Shown here one piece after another: positions 13,147 to 24,282 of a stretch of DNA of 64,000 bases. Position numbers and translations under genes: made by a program. Each line of letters starts with the position of its first letter. Within the stretch, counting starts at the first letter, position 1. The stretch is from assembly GCA_022885665.1 (NCBI GenBank), contig JAGQDJ010000054.1, positions 186,001-250,000 of the forward strand, given 5' to 3'. The stretch is from Triops longicaudatus. Taxonomy: Eukaryota > Arthropoda > Branchiopoda > Notostraca > Triopsidae. A model generated the notes under the pieces. The model saw nothing but the letters and a program-made list of their open reading frames with translations. It had not been told where the DNA came from and searched no databases.

Positions 13147-15844
13147 TGTTCGCTTTTAATTGTTTAACGCACGACAGGTTGCAAAAATAAACAAAAGTAT
13201 CCACTTGGTAACAATAAGAATCGGACACTTAAACTAGCATGGTACGTTTCTTTCCCGGTTGGTAACGGCAAGCTTATTAAACAAGGCGTATAATAATTCC
13301 GTAACTGGTTCTCCTTATTATTTAACTTTCTCCTACGATACACGGGACTTTTCCCCAGTATGTCTGAGATAGACCGCGCTGGCAGACGCAATGAGGAGGC
13401 CGTCGGAACTCGAACTAAACTGTGAATGCTGTCGGAGCTTGTTTGGGAAAGTTTTTCGGGGGCAAGCCAACAGTTGATCTCATCATGGGAGAAGAAAAGA
13501 TTGCCCACCCTCAGCTTCTTCGCCTTCTCCTTTACAGTGAGAGATACATATGCTCGTTTCAAAGTCTTTTCCCAGCGATCCGGAGCGGACAGAAGCAAGC
13601 GTGAAAACTGTAGCGTACTTCCCGTGAAGGATGCTGGGCGGTGGCGGGTGGACCAAAGAGCAAACCAGAGACATTTTAGAACGATTTCGTATGCCAATTT
13701 GGCTCCACTCCCTTTTTTTCGGGAACTCTATCTTTCTCTGCTATTTTAAAACTGCTCTTCCGAAGTGTCACTGACACGAACCTGAACACTTTTTCACGCC
13801 CCTCTGACAACTTCTCATTAACGTGTCGAAAAACCTTTCAGACATCCATCGCCCGTACGTCAATTTTGACTAAAATCCACTTAGCTGACCCTAAATTCTC
13901 AATGCCGAAAATTTCTGACGTTCAAAATTTCTTCTGTCTTGCATTGATAAGCAAAACGTGTGCCATAAACTAGCGAAATGAAAAGAGGGATGGTGTATTT
14001 TCGACAGCTCAATAAAGTGGACATGACCAGCTGGTAGCCATCAAGCAGGAATCAGGGATAGATTACGGTGAAGCTTTTTTTTTGTGCAGGGGACTCCTAG
14101 TTCAACGTCTTTTTATATTACTCCAGAGATTTACGGAGTTAATAAGTGCTGTGCAGTACACTCCCATAATTAGGACTGACGAACTTGTTCTATGCGGGCA
14201 TTTGATCGGAGTTGTTGCTGAATGAATTAGAAAGGGGCTCGAATGTCTTATGTTGAATGCATTGCGAGTGTGCGAGATGAAAAAAACAAATGTTTCATGA
14301 CGAACGAACACTTGTCAGTGATTACCGGATGGATTCTCCATGATTGTCAAGTTTTATCACTGGAGGCGGAGGCAAGAGATCATAAATTCGCAAATGTTTC
14401 TTGTTGACGTTGTCAGCTTGCTGAACTTCCAATTATGCAGGAAACTGCGTGCGCTTGTTGAAACAGTTCTTACGGTTATCACGTAAATAATTTCAAAATT
14501 TCAAGCATCAAATGCAAACTTCCTTTTTAATTTTTTTACTTTTTACGTTAAACATTATAAAAAGGTATCCTTATTTTTCTCGGTTTGTGCAACTTAATAT
14601 GCAAAGCATTTTTTTTTGCAATCAAATTATAATTTCAAAAAGTTAACAGCGAAAAACACGAAATTTAAGACTAACAGTCAGCGTGAGGAACCTGAAGTTT
14701 GGGATGCATGGTAAATAGATGTAAATACGCACATACGCACGTTCAACAATCAAAGGTTGGTCTCATTTAGGGACCTGCACTCAATTCTTCACTAAAAGGC
14801 TTGGACATCTACACTCGGGCAACTTTGATGGAGAATTACCTTTGAATTCGCACAGGTGTTAGTTTTACACGCAGAACACACGTATTTTGCACTAGAGAAA
14901 GAAAATGACGCCATGCTCTAAATCAGGGTAGGTGAAAGCTCTGATAGACGCACGAGGATTTACTCGTTTGGGACTTATGGTCTTTTAGTGCACCATTTAA
15001 CCTTCGTTCGCTTTTGTTTAGTGTGCGAAAAGGGAAGGGGGAGGGCAAATTTCCTGTGCCTTGCTGCCATTATTAGTCTTCATTATACACTTTGGCTGAA
15101 AATTCGTGGCGTTGAGCAAGGCTCGTACCCTTACTTGACTTCATTCTGTAACTTTGTCACGTTATTGAAAGAAATTCTCTAAAATCTGTACGATTTTATA
15201 AAAATACAAATGTTTCTAGGCTTTATCAGACTTCAACGAGCTCTGAATTCTCATTTCTGAGTGGTTTACTTATGCCATTGATAAAAGTTTTTGATACTTC
15301 ACTTCAGGTTATAAAATCTGAACTTTCATACTACTACAAATGGTACGTTCGCGTGGATACTTTGTACACAGCTAACGATAGTTATTAATTTCGTTGCAGA
15401 TTAGTTTGAATATTCCAATTCTCTACCACCAAATCAGCTTGCGTGTTACACCTGAAAAAGTTGAAACGTACTACCGTTACGTGATTACAAACCTTCCTTT
15501 TTCTACCATTTTAATACATGCTTATAACGGTAAAAATATTCAGCTATCTGAATTCTCAGCTAGCACGCTTGGCTGCGCACAAAAGTTTCAACTTAATTTC
15601 TGTTATACCTCGATTTGTTTTAGGATTGTATTCTCATAAAATATTGACTTCCGGCATTAGTATACATGGACCATACCGTACAGGAATCTATAAACAAGGT
15701 TAAGGATTTTATAACAAAATCTTCTCTTAAAAAAATAACAAAAATATTTTCTTATTTACGTGCTAACCATAGACCAAATAAACTGGATTCCTCTAGTCAA
15801 ACCATACGGTTCAATTAGAATAGATTTCGAGGAGTTCAAGAACG

Positions 15845-15876
<32 letters not shown>

Positions 15877-15937
15877 TCAAGTAGCCAAGAGAATAGTCAC
15901 TTGAGCACGAGTTCGAATATCAAAAATTAACTATAAT
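13147..15937. other. 5' flank of fasciclin gene and spacer to EMC6
   Basis: The region directly above 13146 should hold the 5' UTR and promoter of the fasciclin gene. Long overlapping frames on both strands at 13164-13749 do not resemble any family and are read as chance in a GC-richer leader. The stretch 14000-15850 shows nothing recognisable. A 24-nt A run lies at 15853-15876, just past the EMC6 stop. Confidence 0.4.
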
Positions 15938-16551
15938 TTATGCTGTAAAAGGATACGTCCAGAATAATACGTAGGTTATAAGTCCGCCTGTGATACTGCT
16001 CGTAAGCAAAGATTTCCTGGACGTGAAATATTTTTCCCACTGAGGTCCAGCTTTAAGCAAAAGCAGCAACTGTAAAGAAACACGATATTCGGAGTCAAAT
16101 ATCATGCATAAGAATTTGCATTTTTGTAAACTAACAATTCACTTACCCAAACGGCAACGACTGAAAAGAGATAAAAAGCAAATCCATGTAAACTTGTTAA
16201 GCCGAGAATTCCGGCCGTGGCACCTCCCAGAGCCGCCATGGAGTTTCTACAATATTCAACCACAACTGCATTGTTTCTGATAGCAGCTTCACTGTATGCG
16301 ACCACTTCTACGAAAAAAAATAAATCAATTAAAATTGCTAAAGCATAGCTAAATGTTGCAGAAATGGGAGAAGGCAACGCTCCTGAAAATATTTGTAAGA
16401 AATAAATCAAGAGTTTTATAGAAAATACCTGGTAAAAGCTGATACTCTTAAACAACTAGTATTATTCACCTTTGCTTCGGACCAAAGAAGCATTCTAGAT
16501 CTTACCTCCTGACGGTTTTTCGATGACTTTTGTTCTTGTTCGACTAGCCAT
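15938..16551 (-). CDS. EMC6: ER membrane protein complex subunit 6
   Basis: EMC6 is a small core subunit of the ER membrane complex, which inserts transmembrane segments into the ER membrane. Three exons join in phase: 16551-16506, 16307-16147 and 16069-15938, giving 112 residues (human 110). The family signature is plain: SEAAIRNNAVVVEYCRNSMA, then GGATAGILGLTSLHGFAFYL. Exon 3 gives LLLLLKAGPQWEKYFTSR and SSITGGLITYVLFWTYPF. Hydrophobic segments fall near residues 44-70 and 90-108. The N-terminus MASRTRTKVIEKPSGG differs from vertebrates, as is usual in this family. The gene stands alone. Confidence 0.95.
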
Positions 16552-18419
16552 GTTTGTCTTAAATATTTACTACGCAGGAAAAAACACACAGCGGCCGCTG
16601 ACTAGTGCTGACACCTATTATAAGGAAGCTGTATGACTCGCGGGAAGTTCATAGCTTAACTGTAGGCGTAACAAACCTCGAAATCGCAATTCCAGATTTG
16701 CGTATCATGCCCAGTTGAATACTTTTCAAGGCTTTTCAAAATGATTTTGTTTACATATTTATGCTATGTAGCTTCAAAATATCCAAATTCTAAAACTATT
16801 TTTCATAACGCGATTGAAACTCAAGCTTTTTTGGCCAACGGATTCCGACCATTGAATGCTATTCTACCACAGAGCTTTTTACTTAAAAAATTTTCAAAAC
16901 TATTATAAGTTATGGAACTTTTAATGTATCTAGAACAATTTCACAGCTCTGTGCAGAGAAAATCATCTTCATCTGATCGGTGCACACAAAACTATAACAA
17001 TAAGAAACCTAACAACTGGCAAGGGATAAGCTGTAAATACCCATAATGTCCTGATAGAACCAAAAATTTGTAGCTATATTTCATATTCCAAGAAAATGAA
17101 ATAGATAAAAAAAAGTTTACTTGCACCCGCTTCTAAATTATGGTCTGTGCTCTGTACTTAAGTGCCATTAAAGTTTGGGGAGTGATGCTTAATCTAATTT
17201 GTTAGAACATTCTCAAATTACTGAAGACTTCACACAACACGTTAATCGCTTGATTATTTATCTGTTTTACTTTACCTGTTTCGAGGAAAATTTTGACTAC
17301 AGAATTGTTCAATACAACTGCTGGCATGAATTGCTAGCAAATGTCAAACTTTTATTCCACAACCTTGAGCCCAAATTGGGTCTAACAATAACATCTAAGT
17401 GCGTTTCACGTTTGTAAACTTGACTAGAGACGTAAGGAATTAGGAAGTAAAATCGCCAGGTTGTCAAATTGTCGTTTGGAATGTGCTCAGCATTTTTAAA
17501 ATCAATAGACGCTCGTGGTTTACGAGTTACAAACCATGTTCCTCTATGTTTCCATTACTCCAGGATTGGTTATTTTTAGAGCCTTTCATTGAACGAGAGT
17601 ATTAGAGATCTCGTTGAAAATGGTCAACATTTAGAAAGTTTTCCTTGAGAAGGATAATAGCAATCAGATTATGACTGGTCAGAAATACGAAAAACAGTGC
17701 GATATATCCGGAGTTGATTACATCAGAAGCTTTTCCTGTACATTTACATAAACGGGGATCGTACAATCAGTCATTGTATCAATTGTTCGTCATGAGAAGG
17801 TTCGTTATTATGAGATGCTACTTTGCCCCATTGAAGTCCGAACTTTATTCGGAACTAAGAGCGCGCTTTGATAAGGGGATTACAGACCTATATCGAGTGT
17901 GAAATGGCACACAACCGACGTCACCGTACAATTTTCAGCGGGACCTGTTTTCGTCAACAACGTCTCTTACGACAACATCTCAGAATGCATTTCTGCATTC
18001 ACACACGATACCATTGGATCAATAGAAGACAGTGAATTTTTCAAGCATCTAATGCTTTGGCCCAGTGATATATCATAGTGTTTGAACTTTCAACGGGATA
18101 TTTAGGAAGGGTTGCTAAGCTGCAATCACCGCTACCCCTCAATAAGCAGAAATAACAACCAAAACATTTTTAGCTCCATAGGGTATTCCTGGCATAATCT
18201 AGAAATTATTCCTATTTGCAATTTTATTATTTGACTATCATGCAACTTTTGCCCGATAAATATTTCTTTATAAATGAGAAACGTAAACACGTAGTCTGAA
18301 ACCAGAACACGTGGCATTTATGTGGTCAGGTATTTCTTCGCGGTTCTAGAGATCAACCCGCGAATGATTCCGAACACCAGCGCAACTACCGCAGTCCCTT
18401 GAGATCCCGTCGATACTCT
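16552..18419. other. intergenic spacer
   Basis: No gene seen. The segment above 16551 must contain the EMC6 promoter. Frames at 17199-17417 and 17714-17902 lack any recognisable domain or splice context. Confidence 0.4.
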
Positions 18420-18920
18420 TTAAAACGCGGTCAATGAAAGTTGGAAACAGGAAGATATGTTGGGAAACCCCAAAAGGGACATCTCATATATTACGAGCTG
18501 AATCTCCAGTTTACGTTGAAATTTATCAATCAAGGAAGCTGGCAGCATGTGGGGATCTCCCAATTCAATCGCGTCGCCCAAATAGTAAATACTAGTGACT
18601 AATACTTTGTTTCCATGTCTATTTTTGGCCATGTTATGATGCCCGAAGTCTCGAAGTAAAAACGTTTTCGAACTTCCTATCCCAACCTTCACCTGGCCCA
18701 AGGCCGCCGCGTGCTGCAAACCCTGCGCTGAGTCTTTGGTGACGTCAATCTCGGTAGTGTGACGTGAACAAGGTCCTTCGGCCAATCGTAAAGGTACCAA
18801 CAAGAAACCGCCTTTATAACGTGGAGCACGAGACGAGTGCTCAGACAAATTCCGGGCATCGTACACAGCGTATTGTACCCAGAACATCAACACATTTTCA
18901 CCGCTTTGCACCATAAACAT
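18420..18920 (-). CDS. unrecognised single-exon protein, 166 aa
   Basis: I do not recognise this family. The frame starts MFMVQSGENVLMFWVQYAVY at 18920, has an in-frame TGA 21 nt upstream, and ends with TAA at 18420. It has no signal peptide, no clear transmembrane segment and no repeat. Its composition is mixed and protein-like (YDARNLSEHSSRAPRYKGGF, FLLRDFGHHNMAKNRHG, VTSIYYLGDAIELGDP), and its third positions look less AT-rich than the flanking DNA. It could be a lineage-specific gene, a retrocopy, or one large exon of a gene whose other exons I missed. It contains a CRE palindrome at 18740-18747, which may be chance. Confidence 0.5.
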   Translation of the reverse strand: MFMVQSGENVLMFWVQYAVYDARNLSEHSSRAPRYKGGFLLVPLRLAEGPCSRHTTEIDVTKDSAQGLQHAAALGQVKVGIGSSKTFLLRDFGHHNMAKNRHGNKVLVTSIYYLGDAIELGDPHMLPASLIDKFQRKLEIQLVIYEMSLLGFPNISSCFQLSLTAF

Positions 18921-19715
18921 TACAACGTGGTTTTTTACTCACTGACCAAATCTACCACCGTTCTGGCTCACCAGCAATACCTAACATCCACTATCGACAG
19001 TGTTGTTCCCTAACCGTTGTCCAGTGTTCATGGCAAGTGACGTTAGTACGCATCCCTTCAAAGTTCTGCAAAGTGAATATCTAAGTGCAGTTTTTACTAG
19101 TCTCATTTTACTGCAGTAACATTGTAGTACGAATCACAATGCCATCTAACGCACAGTACCAGTCATCGTAATTTTCTTACATTCGTAAGTGAGTTTTGTA
19201 CGATACCCGAAAGAAGAAACATGTTTTAGTGCTCGTGTTACTGTGACCAACAACTCACAATCTTTTATTTTAGCGAATTCGAGGTTTTCCCGCCATGGCA
19301 GGGATTGGGCGCTGACCCAGAAACTCCACTCCGAGGCACTGCTCGTTTACAGGGGGTGGAGTACGGGAAAGGGTGCACAATAGAGTTTGTACGTCCAACT
19401 CAGCAGGTCTCTGACGTAATAACGGGAAAACTCTCATTTCTCGCACAGGCATGCAGCTACCCCATCACAAGATCCACCCCTTCTTCTGCCTCCTTTTCTG
19501 TTTCTAGGTTAAAATCCCATAAAGAAAAACCCACCCGTTTCTATTTTTAGTCACAGTGTAGTACTGGCATCCCAAATGCCCGCCCCTTTGACTACCCCCT
19601 TTCCCGTCATCTCTTTTCCTCCCTTTTGCCAATTTTAGCCCTGGCGGCCCAAAGTGGCGGTGTACAGTACAGTACGTTGCTGAAGCAAGGGAAATAAAAA
19701 GTCTCGTTTACTTGT
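18921..19715. other. spacer upstream of the CRE cluster
   Basis: No gene seen. This is the 5' side of the unrecognised minus-strand frame, so it may carry its promoter. A sequence matching the MEF2 consensus (CTATTTTTAG) lies at 19541-19550. Such 10-mers are expected several times by chance in a window this size. Confidence 0.35.
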
Positions 19716-20801
19716 TGACGTCACGAAATTTTCAACAGCGGCGCCGAATTAGAATCAATAGTTCACACAATCATGCCATGGACTTCATACGCTTAACAAT
19801 GAAAACTCTTTATGTGTAGCGCACAGTATTCTCATAGATTTTGTTGCAATCCACTCTTCAAACTTAATTTGAAGAGCTAACTACCCGTAAAAGAAACAAA
19901 ATAATTGACATACACCTTAAACCGATCCTCGATTATCAACTAGGCAGGCCGTCTCTTCTTGAGTGTGAAGCTTTGCACTGACAACTCTGTAACAGTTACT
20001 TTTAGCTTGGATACACATATTAATTGTCAGTTTACTTTCTTTATCCCGTGCTATTGTTCGCAACATCGACTTACAGAGTTAGTTTGTAACTAAAGCGCTT
20101 CCTTGTGGACACATAACGTGCCAAGGATGACGTCACTGAATAGTTTTTTTTCCCAGCTTGACGTCACAAAAGAACCCGTTAAGCCCAGCCAATTTCCAAT
20201 ATGCAAAGTTGATTTGAGGTGTGACAATGTCGTTCACCGCTCCCTTGGCCCCCTACACCCCCCTTTGCATAAGTATACCTAATTTGGGAGAGAAGAGGGG
20301 CAATAACGCTTGCTTCTATGTGCTTATATAGCGTTCCGAGATAGGAAAGCGACGGGCACAACGAGGTAAAGCGAGGCCAAGTCCTTCTAGATTCTCTTCA
20401 CACATCTACGATACACTCATCAGAGGAAGCAGACGGAAAGGAAACCCAAGGTTTTTGATGAGAAGCCCAAGTATGGACCTGTTCGTGCTCAGACAAGAGT
20501 TCCCTACAGTCGACACACCGTTTTTTGAAGGGCACATTACCCGTTATAGTAACTCTTTTAAGCTGGAAATCTTTTTTAGGAGACGAGGAAGGAGATGTGG
20601 AGGGGGGTTGAAGAAAGAGATGGTGGTGGAGGAAGCAAAGAGATGAATAAAAGAGTTGGCCGTTCTGTTAAGTAATTCTGAGAATCCCGAAAGTCGCGAA
20701 GAGTAATTCACTGCCGTCGTCTTCTGTCAATAAAAGCGATAGTTGAACGACACGCATCTCATCTCCTGGTGGTTGTACTGTTTGACGTCACACTGACGTC
20801 A
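19716..20801. promoter_or_regulatory. cluster of five perfect CRE palindromes
   Basis: TGACGTCA, the full CREB/ATF-binding palindrome, occurs at 19716-19723, 20128-20135, 20159-20166, 20783-20790 and 20794-20801. One exact 8-mer is expected about once in a window of this length, so five within 1.1 kb is striking. Two pairs are close together (31 and 11 bp). A TATATAG box at 20325-20331 lies between them, with octamer-like ATGCAAAG and TTTGCATAA sequences nearby at about 20201 and 20264. This looks like a cAMP/ATF-responsive promoter or enhancer. Which gene it serves is unknown. Confidence 0.6.
20325..20331 (+). promoter_or_regulatory. TATA box of an orphan promoter
   Basis: TATATAG on the plus strand sits 159 bp downstream of two closely spaced CREs. 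Transcription would begin near 20355. No coding exon follows at once; the frame at 20455-20646 has no recognisable protein. It may start a non-coding RNA or a distant 5' UTR exon. Confidence 0.4.
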
Positions 20802-22489
20802 CAGAAAGACCCTGCTTTGACCCACTTTGCAGAAACCCTATTGACCCTCCTGTCCCTCCCAAATTATCTTTAATAAAAGATACAAGATTTTGGTTACAGA
20901 AACCAATCCGTATTTAAAAGTGGACACTTAAGGATTTGAACATCCCTGACAATCTGAAGAAATCAAGCAAACGCATTTAACACTGTTAAAGTAAATTAGT
21001 AGATCCTTTTGTTCCTTTATTTTGTAGACAAGTTGTAGGTTATCTTTCAGGGTAAAATTACCTTAGAAACTACATGCAGTTATCAAAGAAAATGGTAAAT
21101 TTCTTCCCATTTTCATTCACCAAAAAAAATCACATGTCACAATCTTCTATTACCATTCATAACAAACCAGGACCATCTTCGTTTGGTTCTCGAGGTTTTT
21201 GTCGCCCCATTAATTATTCAACTATTTACTAAATATGTAAGATATTATTGAACTTTACAAGGCAAACCATTACATTACACTGGAGGTTTAGGTATAAAAA
21301 CCAAGGGTTGTTCCAAACACTCATTCCACGTCAAGATACTGTAACTCGAGACTTTATTTTCTCGTTGATTTACATTTCTTCGATATACCGCAATTATTTC
21401 CAGAGCCAAAAATTTGAGTTACCCCTACAATTTTGTTTATGCCTCTAAGTAAAATACTACTTTTGTTTCTCGAGCTATTTGGTAGGCCGTACTCGAATTC
21501 GAGTTTCAGTCGGATTTTGAGGCCATTTAATTTCGACGAGATAAATCATAACTAATAGTAAGGAGCGTCTGAATCAGCCACATGTTTACACTTTTCTCAA
21601 CCTTTCCTTAAATATAGGCCTTTCTTGATGAGCTCCCTTACTCTAAATACTAAGTAAACAGATTATGCCATGGTTACAGTCCTTAATCTCGTTGTTGCAA
21701 TATCTCTGTTTTGATATTTACTCGCAAGTGTAGTCGAAGACGCGTCAAGGTTCTAAGTTTACTTGCAGTTACAACAATTGAACTGGTTGAAAAAAAAAAT
21801 ATCTCACACGCATACACGAACGAGAAAGCAAAAATTAAATTGCACTTGTGTCAACGTCCTTATTTGTCAATACTCGAAAAATAACGAAAACACTTAAATT
21901 GCACCATATGTAACTTAATAGCCAAAATGAACCCAGACTTCTGCGAAAGATCACAATGAACTTAAGTTAACTTTTCTTTATTCTCCTTTATTAGTTTCTT
22001 CAACAAGAACGGAAGCAAAATCGAAGCTGAAGCAATCATTTGCTGGACACTGACCAGTAGAGGAGCTATAGTGATCAGCTCTGAAAGAACTAAAGAGTTA
22101 TATGGTACATACGAGAAAAATTTCACTAATGTTGCCCTAATGCAGTAATTAGTAAGACTTCAAATGCAAAACGAAGTGCTGTACTTCGTTGTAGTTTCAA
22201 TTTATTTATCAATTGGTTATCACAGCAGTCAGTACTTCAGACACGTTATTGTGCTAGTGTATTTGCTAAGCGCACCTAACAATATAATAAATATGCAACC
22301 GCTGTAGTCTTCTATGTTAACTAAAGGAAGCTCCTGGGCTTAAAAAAGTGGGCCGTCCTATGGTATTACTTCACAGTTAGCATGTTGGGCTTCGCAGATT
22401 TAAGGGAAGGGAGAGAAGGTAAGGGGCTGACCTGTCAATGTCAACCCTCCAAGCCGATTAATAAGTGCACCCCTCACGTATTTGGCGGT
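20802..22489. other. spacer between two candidate promoters
   Basis: AT-rich sequence with no coding exon I can support, no transposon ends and no tandem repeat. If either orphan promoter is real, part of this may be transcribed as UTR or intron. Confidence 0.35.
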
Positions 22490-22527
22490 TATAAAAGCGC
22501 AAGTTCCTGGGTGACCATCACTCAGTC
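22490..22527 (+). promoter_or_regulatory. TATA + arthropod-type initiator core promoter
   Basis: TATAAAAG at 22490-22497 is followed by TCAGTC, an arthropod-type initiator, at 22522-22527, which puts the start about 34 nt after the TATA box. Downstream there are good splice donors (AGAAG|GTAAAT at about 22598 and TGTT|GTAAGT at about 22745) but no recognisable coding sequence. It could be the first, untranslated exon of a gene further right. The muscle LIM gene is a candidate, because its coding start is preceded by a splice acceptor at 40848. Confidence 0.45.
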
Positions 22528-24282
22528 TACTTTTTAACTTCACCAGTGGTCCAGGTGACTTGGCCGTAGAACTTCCCAGTAGTTACACTTCAGAGAAGGT
22601 AAATATTTCTCCTAAGTCACTTTTCCTTCTTATGTTGAAGCTAACTCCAGCTAATACCGAACATGCCCACAGCATAAAACTAACTGATACTTGGGCTTAC
22701 CGAAGTATTTTGAAAACTAGGGATTTACCGTCGACCTACACTGTTGTAAGTACGCTGAAGTACTCAGTTCATGGTACTTTAGTCCTTGCAAATTCTTGAA
22801 AATTCCAGTAGTAAACCGAAAATCATTCATAATTATTATCCTCTAATTGGTAAGAAGCTTCAGTAGGACCAATCATAGAAAGCTTGGACGGACCATGACC
22901 AATCATTGGTCGCTCTGTAATCCTTCTGTTTCCGGGCCTCAAGCTGGGGTTAGTGAAGTGGTGCCGTCATGACCGGCTTCCCAACATGGTAACAATTCGC
23001 ATGTTTTCAACTCGATACCTACACACTCGGGTTTGTCCTTTCCACATAGAGCCCACAGATAGAATGGGGGAGGCGGAAAAGACATCCCGACACGCAACTA
23101 GTCCGGTATTCGCTCAGAGTAGCGACCACGAGTACTGGTGCTCCACGAATAGTTGTTTTGGCTAATTCGACTAGGTTGTGTCCCATAGGAGGCCGTCTTT
23201 CGATGCTCTCTTGACCTTCCTAAAGCAAACCTGGTTTTCTAACGAAGTGATTTTCATCTTTAGCCCCCACATACCACAATTCTTGCTTTGATTGCCATCT
23301 TAGTCTGACGACTTTTCCTATTCTGACCTAAGATGATGCAAATGATGAGTTCTGGAGCGTAAGCTTTTAGCAGCGTTCCTAGAATAATGACTGTATAGCT
23401 TACTTGAATATATACTAATACGTACTTAGCTTAGTGACTAGAAATTTTTTGTAAGTGTAAATATATTCGCGGCTCCCAGAAATCCCACTGCAGCTGCTGG
23501 ACACTGCTCAAGATTAGAATTGTACACAACTCTTGTGCGTGTGACAGCGGCTATTGTGGGAGGACACGAAACTTCAAAAGTCTTAAGATCTTACACAGAC
23601 TTTACACATACGACAACGTTTTACTCCTCAAAAATCTAGCACGAAACTAGACGACGCAAACAAGAGCTACGACGAGTAAACGGAAGAATCTGAATACAAA
23701 TATTAAGTAAATAAAATACAATACTCAACTAATAAGACTCAAAATCTAAATCAACAAACGATATTAGTTTTAGAAAATGACTAAATGACAAAGACGTACA
23801 CAATTGCTAAATTAAAGCTGTACTAGAAAACTAAACCCAGAAAATAGAGCGCTAACTGTTAAGCATTATCATATCTTCGTTGGACACGTGAATGGATTAC
23901 ATGTTAACCCTTACACACCATAGCAATTCCAAGTGTTTCCGGCCTACCTAGATCTTGTTCCCTAATTCAAGCCTTGGAAGTGCCATTCCCGTATTCTCCC
24001 CCAAAAGTGCAAACCCAAACGCTGCCCCTTCGGTATTTCATGGAGTCGGAATAGCCCGTTTCCGCCACAAGCTTACTTTTAAGGTTTCTCTTGTAATCTC
24101 CTTTACTCAATTAGCGACCTGCGATAGTATTTTTTATGTCTTTACTAAGGTTTCCCTCTCAGTGTCATCTTGTTAGTTGTTCACAGCTTGCCAGATGCTT
24201 TATGATTAAAGTTATAACAGTGTATTAAGTATACTGTACACTAGAACACATTTATATATACAAACAAAAATGTTAAGTATTC
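22528..24282. other. spacer and 3' flank of TTC17
   Basis: No coding exon seen. The frame at 22560-22799, directly after the candidate promoter, does not resemble any protein. The right end probably contains the TTC17 3' UTR on the minus strand. Confidence 0.4.

Noticed and set aside
13164..13749. Overlapping long frames on both strands (177 and 107 codons)
   Set aside because: They overlap the signal-peptide gene's upstream leader, resemble no family, and frames on both strands over the same DNA suggest a stop-poor GC-richer stretch rather than a gene.
20455..20646. 63-codon frame downstream of the CRE/TATA region
   Set aside because: Arg/Gly/Lys-rich low-complexity end produced by a purine-rich stretch; no evidence of a real protein.
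22560..22799. 79-codon frame right after a good core promoter
   Set aside because: No Met in a good context, no known domain and strong splice donors inside it. It is more likely an untranslated leader.
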